A DNA stretch of 7,295 bases from contig PKWA01000005.1 of assembly GCA_003131665.1 (NCBI GenBank), forward strand, positions 9,833-17,127, read 5' to 3'. Shown in pieces: positions 1-6,943 of the stretch. Position 1 is the first letter of the stretch; the number at the start of each line of letters is the position of its first letter. The notes under the pieces are model-generated. The model saw only the letters and a list, made by a program, of their open reading frames with translations, had not been told where the DNA came from and did no database searches. The translations under genes and the position numbers were made by a program. Origin of the DNA: Acidimicrobiaceae bacterium (GTDB lineage Bacteria; Actinomycetota; Acidimicrobiia; Acidimicrobiales; RAAP-2).

Positions 1-428
1 GGAATCGACTCGTCGAGGCAATTGGTGATCAGAATCTCGCCGATGTGAGATTCAAAGGAAATGCCAACCGAGTCAAACACCGCGACCTTCTTATAAGCAA
101 ATTGAATGCGCATTTCTCGGGGGCGACATCTGGTCATTGGGTGGACCTGCTTGCGAGCCACAACGTTTCATGCGGACGAGTAAATGAGATTGCAGCTGCT
201 CTAGAAGATGACCAAGTGGTCGCTCGCGGATTGATTCAGACCGTTGATAGTCCATCGCAGGATTCTTTCAGGCACCTCAGTGGGCCTATCCCGACGATGA
301 GCACCGGAGGTCTAAGGGCCGCGCCATCTCTTGGACAGGATGCCACCGAGCTCCTAACCGAACTCGGCTACAGCACCGTTCAGATCACCGAACTGATTAA
401 GTCGGGCGCGATCGTGGTCGAGAAGTAA
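1..428 (+). CDS. CaiB/BaiF family CoA-transferase, C-terminal fragment (5' end outside window)
   Basis: This is the final ~141 codons of a class III CoA-transferase, a cytoplasmic enzyme family that moves CoA between acyl-CoA and free carboxylates. The frame is open to the first base; a GTG at 45 exists but the family signature already runs upstream of it, so the gene starts outside the window. Visible family marks are an LVEAIGDQNLADVRF block followed by N-x-x-R-V and R-x-x-L, then a W-x-x-L-L helix, the 'SCGRVNEI' segment matching the usual 'pcgpvn' motif, 'DDQVVARGL', and the closing 'APSLGQDATELL...SGAIV' helix seen at the end of nearly all family members. The catalytic Asp lies upstream and cannot be checked. 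It looks more canonical than the other transferases here, since it keeps the standard C-terminal domain. It is convergent with the dehydratase and ends with TAA. Substrate unknown. Confidence 0.9.
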   Translation, partial: NRLVEAIGDQNLADVRFKGNANRVKHRDLLISKLNAHFSGATSGHWVDLLASHNVSCGRVNEIAAALEDDQVVARGLIQTVDSPSQDSFRHLSGPIPTMSTGGLRAAPSLGQDATELLTELGYSTVQITELIKSGAIVVEK

Positions 429-532
429 TTCGTCCGGAATGCAGTAGGTGAGCCACGTGAAGTTGGCCCCAAACCAAGGAGTAGCAACACTTATCTAAAA
501 AGACGGTAGCGGTCCATTGTCAACATCTCACT

Positions 533-1738
533 TCAATTCAAGAGAAGTGCCGTCGACTCTCCACGCACAGGTAACACGATTGTCGCGGTCCCACTGGCGA
601 TGGACTCTGAGCGATGGTTGATAGCGGCCAAATCGATATCCACTACATGTTGACCCTCATCAATTCGCTTAGCCACAACTGACCCGCGAATCCACACGGT
701 ATCTCCCACAAAACAAAAACCGTGAAGTTTCATCTTCAAGCGTCGAAGGAAGCCAGCATCACCCATCCAGTGTGTGGCGGCGATCGACAGCCACGTAACA
801 CGTTCCCCTCCGAAGTCGTAAGACTCTGGCAGTCCAGCGCGGATTGCCATATCTCGCTCCCAGTGAACACGCGCGATCGTATCTGGGTAGCCAAGATCAT
901 TCAATGGGAAAGCTCTCGGATGCAACTTCCTATATTGATAAGCGTCAGAATGTGCACGGTGAAAATCATTACGAGGTCCTGTGCCTTCCGCGAACAGAAT
1001 ATATGACGTCGTTGTATACGGTCCTCGCACAAGAGGAATGATCTCCTCGCCAATCTCAACGTCTTCCCAGAAACGTGGCTCCGCCCCGCGAATATATTCT
1101 CTTTCGTAGTCGGCATCGATTGCGGCCATCTCTTCAACGCTGTACCGATGAGGCACATCGAGACCCAAGTTCTTCCCTTCGGAACGAGCTTTGCTCCGTT
1201 CGACTCTGACCACGCGCATACGACGTACCCCGACGAGGGTGCCATTCTGGTTCCAATAAGAAGTCTTATAAACTTCGTGAACAGCCTCTCCCCCCATTCG
1301 ACCTTGCTTCAATTCAACAGAATCGAGTTCCTTCCGAGCTTTCAATCGATCATTCTCTTCGATTCTGGCAAACCACTCCACATCTTCCCCGCCATACCAA
1401 GCATGAACACCCGAAAGCGGGTCTCCTCGGCCAGTCGCGAGCAACTCTTCTGAAAACTCGACCTCTTCTGATACACCCATGTAGAACAAGAATGTTGGCT
1501 GCGCAGCAAAACTTCCCCACGCGGTTGCCCGGGCATAGTCAGCATCACGGTAAAGCGGATCGATTTCGCAAATGCATCGTGCATAGTTACGGAGCACATC
1601 AACGCTCGCAAACTCAAATGAAGCATCACGGAAGGGTTGAGGGAGTCCTATCCGTCGTCGCAAGCGTTCTATTCTGTCGGGCGTAATTTCACCCTCTTCC
1701 TGATCTCGCCGCCGATCAAGCTCTTCGTCCACACTCAC
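533..1738 (-). CDS. FAS1-like / MaoC family dehydratase (tandem hot-dog domains, 401 aa)
   Basis: This is probably a cytoplasmic acyl-CoA hydratase/dehydratase with two hot-dog folds. The N-terminal half (about residues 38-180) carries a segment of the 'YAR...DPLYRD..YA..T.WG...QPTF' type, typical of the FAS1-like MaoC N-terminal domain; the C-terminal half (about 220-390) carries 'WEDVEIGEEI', then 'FAEGTGPRNDFHRAH', 'ATHWMGDAGFL' and 'VGDTVWIRGSV', the usual late strand-helix elements of this family. The length suits two-domain members. Aligned to the hydratase-2 motif G-D-x-N-P-x-H, the first half has Glu58 and Tyr63 in place of Asp and His, while the second has Pro255 and His260, so neither half alone has the classic dyad. 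A Tyr in the first half is, from memory, common in this family; the Glu is less so. The start is GTG at 1738, preceded by a good ribosome binding site. It diverges from the CoA-transferase operon, so it probably shares its control region and acts on a CoA ester in the same pathway. Substrate and direction are unknown. Confidence 0.88.
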   Translation of the reverse strand: MSVDEELDRRRDQEEGEITPDRIERLRRRIGLPQPFRDASFEFASVDVLRNYARCICEIDPLYRDADYARATAWGSFAAQPTFLFYMGVSEEVEFSEELLATGRGDPLSGVHAWYGGEDVEWFARIEENDRLKARKELDSVELKQGRMGGEAVHEVYKTSYWNQNGTLVGVRRMRVVRVERSKARSEGKNLGLDVPHRYSVEEMAAIDADYEREYIRGAEPRFWEDVEIGEEIIPLVRGPYTTTSYILFAEGTGPRNDFHRAHSDAYQYRKLHPRAFPLNDLGYPDTIARVHWERDMAIRAGLPESYDFGGERVTWLSIAATHWMGDAGFLRRLKMKLHGFCFVGDTVWIRGSVVAKRIDEGQHVVDIDLAAINHRSESIASGTATIVLPVRGESTALLLN

Positions 1739-1907
1739 TCTTCACTCTCCTCGCTTCAACCTCATATTCTATTCAATAACTGTAATCTGCCATATGGTAT
1801 GTTTGTGGTTGGATTTTCGAGTGTAAATCCTTGGTGGTTCCGCGGAAGTTGTTTTGGCCAACGTTGCTACGGCTTGTCCAAAGGGGTGTGTCAACTAGTG
1901 CTTCAAG
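1739..1907. promoter_or_regulatory. Divergent promoter/operator region with short palindromes
   Basis: This 169-base spacer separates the start codons of the minus-strand dehydratase and the plus-strand fusion CoA-transferase, so promoters for both must lie here or inside the flanking genes. The segment around 1765-1815 is the most AT-rich. Three short perfect palindromes are visible: CCATATGG at 1790-1797 (with imperfect dyad symmetry extending some bases further), TTCCGCGGAA at 1838-1847 and TTGGCCAA at 1854-1861. Any of them could be the core of a repressor site, but palindromes this short arise by chance at a noticeable rate. I could not place convincing -35/-10 hexamers in either direction. 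No regulator gene is in the window. Confidence 0.45.
1745..1752 (-). promoter_or_regulatory. Ribosome binding site of the dehydratase gene
   Basis: On the minus strand this reads GAGGAGAG, a good Shine-Dalgarno match, six bases before the GTG at 1738. It supports that GTG over the second in-frame GTG two codons later (codon 3). Confidence 0.7.
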
Positions 1908-4466
1908 ATGGTATTCATGTGTCCTAACACCCAGGACCACGGGCTACCGCTTTCTTCACTTCGAGTTGTGGAACTAGGAGAAGGGATAGCAGTTCCATTT
2001 GCCGGCAAGTTGCTCGCGGACTTGGGAGCACAGGTCATAAAGGTAGAGCGAGCGACGTGCGGAGACACTACGCGAAGGTGGGGGCCTTTTCCGCCCAAAC
2101 TTGGATCCGATCCCGAACACTCGGGGATCTTTAGTCAGTTAAACACCAGCAAATTAGGTGCAACGACAGATGTGAATCACGACATCGGTGCGAGTGGACT
2201 CTTGAATCAACTCCCTCCTCAGATTGACATCGTCCTATTAGATCAGCACTTTCTCGGGAGCGAGCCACAGGAAACCGTTACTAACTTCCGCCTCAAGTAT
2301 CCAAACGCCATCGTGGTCACGGTGTCACCTTTTGGTCTTACTGGTCCTTATGCAACGTATAAAGGCTACGACATTACGACTAGCGCAGCGGGGGGCATAA
2401 GTTACGGCGTTGGAGAAGCGACCCGAGCACCTCTGCCACTTCCCTTCTCGCAATGTGAGTACCAGGCGGGCCTAAGCGCATGCATCGCAGCCCTCATGGC
2501 GGTGATTGCCAGAACCAGTGGCGCGGGTGGACAGCATGCCGACGTCTCAACTCATGAAGTTATGGCTTCACTTCACTGCGGCTACTTTCTTCCTCGATAC
2601 ATTTTTGGCGGAGGTCTCGTCGGCAAGCGAGCGGGTCGACAAGGTGGCTCAGTTCCTTACCCCAACACCGTGATGGCATGTAACGACGGTTTCGTGGCGC
2701 TTGTGGCACCCAAAATTGACCAGTGGAAGAGATTCCTCGATCTAATTGGCAATCCACCATGGTCATTGGAGCCAAGATATCGTGACCGGAGGGCAATGCA
2801 GTGGGAGTACAAAGACGAGGTAGATCACCTTGTGCAGCCTTGGTTTGCGGATAAAACCAAAGCCGAGTTGCTTGAACTCTTCCTCAAGCACCGAATCCCT
2901 TTCGCTCCTCTAATGAACGGAAGTGACATCGCATCTTGCGAGCATCTCTTTCAAAGGGCGGCGGTGCGTGAGCAATCTTTTTCTGGCGGAGGCACTTTCA
3001 AAGCCCCAACCGTTCCGTATCGGTTCAGTCGCAGTAACTGGCGTTCGACGCGAGCTCCGCGGTTAGGTGAAAGTGGCAAACTGAGGCCAAACATACTTGT
3101 TCCAACCCATGATGAAGAGCCCACAGTGCTCGATCCAACTTGGACAGACGCAGTGCGTCGCCCGCTTGAAGGGATCACGGTTCTAGATCTCGGAACTGCG
3201 TGGGCGGGAGGTATCGCGGGACGTATACTCGGCGATTTCGGCGCCGATGTGATAAAGGTCGAGTCATGGTCGCACATGGACGGCAGTCGGATGGGGCGTC
3301 CCATCACCATTGATGATTCAACCGGTGGCGACGACGGAAAGTGGCCGGATCTCCAACCTGGCTTTCATGTCCATGGCCGGAGTAAGCGAAGCATAACTCT
3401 CAATCTGCAATCAAACGCAGGGCTCCAGACTCTCCTTGAGTTAGCTAAAACAGCGGACATGCTGATTCATAATTTTCCACCAAGCGTCGTTGACAAGCTC
3501 GGCCTTTCCAGTGAACGCCTACTCTCGGCTAACAATAAACTTGTCATAGTAGGGCAGTCCGTTGCTGGCGAAAACGGGGCCCTATCAGGCCTTATTGGCT
3601 ATGCCGGGACGGTTGCGGCGCTCGGGGGGCTTTCAATCGCAATCGGATACGAAAATGAAGATCCGATCGGTCTCTTCGAGGGACTCTATTCGGACGTTAC
3701 GAGCGCCATTACTACCGTCTTTGCGGCGCTAGTGGGAGTCTTCGAGCGGACAAACTCTGGTCTCGGACAATCAATCGATGTTTCGCAGTGGGAGGCGACG
3801 TTGGCAATGGCACCCAATGCACTTTTAGAACACTCAATAGTCGGACGAGATATATCTTCACAAGGATTTCTCCATCCCGTACTTTGCCCTCACGGGAATT
3901 ATGAGACACTGAGCGACGATACTGATGATTCAACTTCCGGTGAGTGGCTCTGCATTGCGGTCGGGACTGATGAGGAATGGAAGGGTTTACTCGATGAAAT
4001 GGGATCTGCATTTTTGCCCGCGACTGACGCGGACACATGGAATGAAAGTGCTCGCATTGACAATCGAGAGTTAATTGAACGCACCGTTGCGGATTGGGCT
4101 CGAACAATTGATGCCGCGAACCTACAAAATGAGTTACAGATTAAGGGAGTGGCAGCCTTTAGGGTCTGCAACATCGCTGACATCTTTGTCGACGAGCAAC
4201 TTCAAGAGCGAGACACGTTTGTCTATGTTGAGCACCCGCTGGTGGGTATAGAGCCAATGCCAGGCATGCCGTGGAAATTGTCGCTGACACCCGGTGAGGT
4301 GCGTCGCCGGGCCCCCCTTCTTGGTGAACACTCAAATGAAGTGCTCACTCAGTTCTTGCACTTTAGTGCTGAAGAAATCAATCAGCTTGTTATCGCAGGC
4401 GCCGTAGAGACCGGTCCGAAGGACGCGGAGAGAATAATGACTTCAGGACCTGGGGAAAACAAGTGA
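1908..4466 (+). CDS. Two-domain (tandem) CaiB/BaiF CoA-transferase, 852 aa
   Basis: This is a fusion of two complete class III CoA-transferase units, about twice the usual ~400 residues. Unit 1 (about residues 15-390) has 'LRVVELGEGIAVPFAGKLL', 'GAQVIKVE' (40-47), 'VSPFGLTGPY' (139-148) and 'G-G-Q-H-A-D-V-S' (207-214). Unit 2 (about 418-840) has 'GITVLDLGTAWAGG', 'GADVIKVES' (445-453), 'SKRSITLNL', 'NFPPSVVDKLGL', 'SGLGQSIDVS' (617-626) and the closing 'APLLGEHSNEVL' helix. Counting back without gaps from G-x-G-Q, unit 2 has Asp596 where formyl-CoA transferase has its catalytic Asp169, while unit 1 has Glu184. Unit 1 also lacks the usual N-F-R-P-G stretch and its last helix; a linker rich in Pro, Glu and Asp (about 390-417) joins the halves. 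The start is ATG 1908 (stop codon just upstream at 1896); ATG 1917 is a possible alternative, and neither has a strong ribosome binding site. First gene of the apparent operon. Substrate unknown. Confidence 0.9.
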   Translation: MVFMCPNTQDHGLPLSSLRVVELGEGIAVPFAGKLLADLGAQVIKVERATCGDTTRRWGPFPPKLGSDPEHSGIFSQLNTSKLGATTDVNHDIGASGLLNQLPPQIDIVLLDQHFLGSEPQETVTNFRLKYPNAIVVTVSPFGLTGPYATYKGYDITTSAAGGISYGVGEATRAPLPLPFSQCEYQAGLSACIAALMAVIARTSGAGGQHADVSTHEVMASLHCGYFLPRYIFGGGLVGKRAGRQGGSVPYPNTVMACNDGFVALVAPKIDQWKRFLDLIGNPPWSLEPRYRDRRAMQWEYKDEVDHLVQPWFADKTKAELLELFLKHRIPFAPLMNGSDIASCEHLFQRAAVREQSFSGGGTFKAPTVPYRFSRSNWRSTRAPRLGESGKLRPNILVPTHDEEPTVLDPTWTDAVRRPLEGITVLDLGTAWAGGIAGRILGDFGADVIKVESWSHMDGSRMGRPITIDDSTGGDDGKWPDLQPGFHVHGRSKRSITLNLQSNAGLQTLLELAKTADMLIHNFPPSVVDKLGLSSERLLSANNKLVIVGQSVAGENGALSGLIGYAGTVAALGGLSIAIGYENEDPIGLFEGLYSDVTSAITTVFAALVGVFERTNSGLGQSIDVSQWEATLAMAPNALLEHSIVGRDISSQGFLHPVLCPHGNYETLSDDTDDSTSGEWLCIAVGTDEEWKGLLDEMGSAFLPATDADTWNESARIDNRELIERTVADWARTIDAANLQNELQIKGVAAFRVCNIADIFVDEQLQERDTFVYVEHPLVGIEPMPGMPWKLSLTPGEVRRRAPLLGEHSNEVLTQFLHFSAEEINQLVIAGAVETGPKDAERIMTSGPGENK
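4452..4466 (+). promoter_or_regulatory. Translational coupling site between the fusion gene and the next CoA-transferase
   Basis: The stop TGA of the fusion gene overlaps the GTG start of the next gene as GTGA (4463-4466). A GGGGAAAA stretch at 4452-4459 gives a plausible ribosome binding site, with seven bases between the G run and the GTG. Overlapping stop/start of this kind usually means coupled translation and fixed stoichiometry, which suits proteins that work together. Confidence 0.7.
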
Positions 4467-5620
4467 ACAGCTCGGCTCCTCTCAATGGTGTGCGAATAAT
4501 CGACTTCACTTTCCAGGCTGCTGGTGCGTACGGGGCAATGCTGCTAGCGGCGCTAGGCGCCGACGTGATCAAGGTCGAGAGCTCACGGAGATTGGATCCG
4601 ACTCGAGGACGAGAAAATCGGCCATATCTGGTTTCAGTGCTCTTCGATGATGTCAATTCCGGCAAGCGTTCCCTCGCCTTAGATATGAAGACACCCGAGG
4701 GCCTGGACATTGCTCGACAGTTAATCAATCGAAGTGACGCGGTGATCGACAACTTTCGGCCGGGGGTCATGTTTAACTGGGGATTGACTCACGAACTTCT
4801 CTCGGCCGCCAACCCTCGCCTCGTTGTCGCGTCGCTGTCGGCAGTAGGTGGTGAGGGACCTCTTTCAGACCTCCCTGGATATGCTGGCATTTTCAGCGCC
4901 TTCAGCGGACTTGGTTTCTTGACTGGCTACGAGAACGGACCGCCCACGGAACTAAGAACCTCGGTTGACATGCGTGCTGGCGCGTTCTTCGCTTTAGGAA
5001 TAGTCCACGGATTACTCCAGGCCAAGCTCACCGGTATTGGTACAAGGATTGATTTTTCAGCCGCCGAAAGTATTACCACCCTGTGTGGCGAGTACGTTGC
5101 CATATTCCAACTTCTAGGCGCTGAAACAGAACGAATTGGCAATGGAGACGAACAATATTATCCCCACGGAATCTTTGGATGCTCCGATGATCGTTGGTTG
5201 TCCGTGGCGGTCCGAAATGATAATGATCGACAACGCCTAACTCCCCTACTCGGCTTCTCTGAGACGGATACTAATGAGGACTTGGAGTTCAAATTGGCAA
5301 ATTGGGTAGGGGGGAAATCAAGAGATGAAGGATTCGCGGAACTTCAAAGGCTAGGTATTCCCTCGTCTCCGGTCCAAGACGCGTCCGATGTCTCGATTGA
5401 CCCGCAATTAACCGCGCGAGAGTTCTTCGTCGAAATGGGAGTTCGCCCCGACGGCGCCTCGCGTGTAATTGCGGCCGCACCATTTCGAATAAACGGAGAG
5501 CGACCAGCGGTAACAATCGGGCCACCACTCGGCCAACACACGAACGAAATCCTCGAAGAGGTCCTGGGACTTACTAGTTCTGAAATCAAAAAGCTCACCG
5601 ACGCCGGGATTCTGGCGTGA
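4463..5620 (+). CDS. CaiB/BaiF CoA-transferase, single domain, 385 aa (type B)
   Basis: This is a cytoplasmic class III CoA-transferase of near-normal length. It shows 'GADVIKVES' (32-40), 'NSGKRSLALDMKTPEG' (65-80), 'SDAVIDNFRPGVMFNWGL' (91-108), the family core of CoA and active-site loops, and the C-terminal 'LGQHTNEIL' helix. Asp169 falls at the catalytic position, four residues before Gly173; the following loop is 'GIGT', so the Gln of the usual G-x-G-Q is replaced by Thr and the Arg before it is missing. It resembles the C-terminal half of the preceding fusion: both share 'PGYAG' or 'IGYAG', then a G-L patch and 'GYEN..P' in the same order before the catalytic Asp, and both have 'PHG' followed by a W-L-x-I/V-A-V strand. 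GTG start, GTGA overlap with the upstream gene. The mechanism would proceed through an aspartyl-CoA anhydride/thioester as in formyl-CoA transferase. Donor and acceptor are unknown. Confidence 0.9.
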   Translation: MNSSAPLNGVRIIDFTFQAAGAYGAMLLAALGADVIKVESSRRLDPTRGRENRPYLVSVLFDDVNSGKRSLALDMKTPEGLDIARQLINRSDAVIDNFRPGVMFNWGLTHELLSAANPRLVVASLSAVGGEGPLSDLPGYAGIFSAFSGLGFLTGYENGPPTELRTSVDMRAGAFFALGIVHGLLQAKLTGIGTRIDFSAAESITTLCGEYVAIFQLLGAETERIGNGDEQYYPHGIFGCSDDRWLSVAVRNDNDRQRLTPLLGFSETDTNEDLEFKLANWVGGKSRDEGFAELQRLGIPSSPVQDASDVSIDPQLTAREFFVEMGVRPDGASRVIAAAPFRINGERPAVTIGPPLGQHTNEILEEVLGLTSSEIKKLTDAGILA

Positions 5621-5635
5621 CCAGAGGCAGACTCA

Positions 5636-6847
5636 ATGATCATCGTTGAAATCGGTGGGGATCCAGCGGTCGGTTTCGCTGGCAGATTCCTGTCGCTATT
5701 GGGTCATCGAGTTATCAAAATCGAATTTCTACCTGGCGGTGACGAAACCCGAAGTCGGCCTCCACAATACCTCGGCCAAGAAAAGGATGAATCGTCGGGA
5801 ATCTTGTTCCACTATCTCAATCAAGGCAAGCAAAGCGTGGCGATTGACTTGGACGAGAAAGAAGGTCAGTCCATCGTTAAACAGTTGTCTCACGCCGCAC
5901 AAGCAGTGATAGTTGACGCAACTTCGCTGAATCGGAAGCATGTCAATGAGTTGATCGAGCAACTTGGTGGCGATGTTGTTACAGTCGTCTCACCATTCGG
6001 CCTTGACGGCCCCTATTCGAGATTCGAAGCGACATCGGGCACAATTTTCGCTATATCTGGTGAAGCAAGCATGCTTCCTGGGGGCATCGGATATCAACTG
6101 AATCCGGACGGCCCGCCACTTTTGGCGCGAGGACACGTCGCTGATGGTGATACTGGAGTTATCGCTACCTTGGTCACGCTCGCGGGACTCCTGCACTACG
6201 CCAACGACAAAACTCGTGTATCACTCGATGTGACGAAACAGGAAGCCGAAACGAGTCTCAATCGATGGCTGGTCACTCATTTTCGAGCTTCCGGCTGGAT
6301 CGAATCCAGAGCAACGCGCGCATACAGTTACGGAGGACTCACTCAATGCGCGGACGGTTTCGTTCAAATTCAGCCGGCAACTGACAAACATTGGCAAAGC
6401 ATTGTCAACATGCTAGGCAAACCTAAGTGGTCGGACAGCCCTGAACTTGCAACCCAAGAGGACCGCGCCGCTAACGGGTCTTTAATCCAAGAACATCTTG
6501 CGAAGTGGGCATTATCAAAGTCGAAGAGTGAGGTCTTTGAGGCTGGTATGGCGGTGGGGCTCCCAGTGGCGCCGGTTCAAAACGTGGCGGACGTGGCGTC
6601 ATCTGACCAGTATCGAGCCCGACAATACTTTGTGCCCGCAAGCGACGTATCGGATAGCCCTCTGGAACTTGCCGGAGTCCCGTTTCGACCCCACCCATCA
6701 ACTCAAGCGTCCTACACGAGCGCTCCTGACCTTGGTGAGCATACGAGACAGGTTCTTCTTGAGTTTCTAAATCTCTCGAACGACCAAATTCGCGATTTGG
6801 AGTCCAGAGCGATCATTAAATGTAATGTCAACGTGGTTCGTCATTGA
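5636..6847 (+). CDS. CaiB/BaiF CoA-transferase, single domain, 403 aa (type A)
   Basis: This is another class III CoA-transferase, of usual length but with a short N-terminus: it begins directly at the first core strand ('MIIVEIGG'), lacking the usual half-dozen residues before it. Marks are 'HRVIKIEF' (24-31), 'LNQGKQSVAIDLDEKEG' (61-77), 'VSPFGLDGPYSRF' (118-130), Asp170 at the catalytic position four residues before Gly174, and 'APDLGEHTRQVL' (363-374). The glycine loop G-x-G-Q after the active-site helix is absent; 'NDKTRVSLDV' stands in its place. The usual N-F-R-P-G motif is also missing, as in the N-terminal half of the fusion, which it resembles most: both share 'VVTV-SPFGL-GPY' and a 'PFAG/GFAG' beginning. 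It follows the type B gene by 15 bases, with AGAGG at 5623-5627 as ribosome binding site eight bases before the ATG, so it is almost surely in the same operon. It may need a partner subunit. Substrate unknown. Confidence 0.88.
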   Translation: MIIVEIGGDPAVGFAGRFLSLLGHRVIKIEFLPGGDETRSRPPQYLGQEKDESSGILFHYLNQGKQSVAIDLDEKEGQSIVKQLSHAAQAVIVDATSLNRKHVNELIEQLGGDVVTVVSPFGLDGPYSRFEATSGTIFAISGEASMLPGGIGYQLNPDGPPLLARGHVADGDTGVIATLVTLAGLLHYANDKTRVSLDVTKQEAETSLNRWLVTHFRASGWIESRATRAYSYGGLTQCADGFVQIQPATDKHWQSIVNMLGKPKWSDSPELATQEDRAANGSLIQEHLAKWALSKSKSEVFEAGMAVGLPVAPVQNVADVASSDQYRARQYFVPASDVSDSPLELAGVPFRPHPSTQASYTSAPDLGEHTRQVLLEFLNLSNDQIRDLESRAIIKCNVNVVRH

Positions 6848-6943
6848 GCGAATCGATTAGCTGCGTGGGTCAGAATTCACCGTTGATCCAGGGGTAACGC
6901 AAGATTCAGAATGCATCACTGAGCAACGAAAAAGGGGGATGAG
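6848..6943 (+). promoter_or_regulatory. Spacer before the ABC transporter gene; possible promoter, nothing decisive
   Basis: These 96 bases separate the last CoA-transferase from the ABC ATPase. They hold the short palindrome AATCGATT (6851-6858) and a purine-rich ribosome binding site at the 3' end. I see no convincing hairpin with a T run, so the transporter may be read from the upstream operon or from its own unrecognised promoter. Confidence 0.3.
6934..6938 (+). promoter_or_regulatory. Ribosome binding site of the ABC ATPase gene, deciding a TTG start
   Basis: GGGGG lies five bases before TTG 6944 and follows AAA. The ATG at 6939 is in another frame and stops after two codons (ATGAGTTGA), and the in-frame stop TGA at 6920-6922 leaves TTG 6944 as the only early start in the ATPase frame. 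Confidence 0.6.

Noticed and set aside
45..428. A complete 127-residue gene starting at GTG 45
   Set aside because: The frame is open to the window edge and family-conserved residues precede the GTG, so it is the tail of a longer CoA-transferase.
429..532. A rho-independent terminator between the convergent genes
   Set aside because: Only a four-base stem (TTGG/CCAA) was found, with no T run after it on either strand.
722..1686. Several plus-strand open frames within the dehydratase region
   Set aside because: They are antisense to a long frame with clear hot-dog family motifs and show no recognisable protein features or ribosome binding sites.
1637..1927. A 96-residue plus-strand frame spanning the divergent spacer
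   Set aside because: It begins inside the dehydratase, overlaps the start of the fusion gene and shows no family signature; likely chance in a spacer.
3712..4183. Overlapping minus-strand frames inside the fusion gene
   Set aside because: Antisense shadows of a strongly supported coding region; composition is low-quality and no motif is visible.
1908..4466. The fusion as a sequencing or assembly artefact joining two genes
   Set aside because: The frame is continuous with a sensible linker, and two-domain CaiB/BaiF proteins of this size are known in other bacteria. A missed stop cannot be fully excluded from one sequence.
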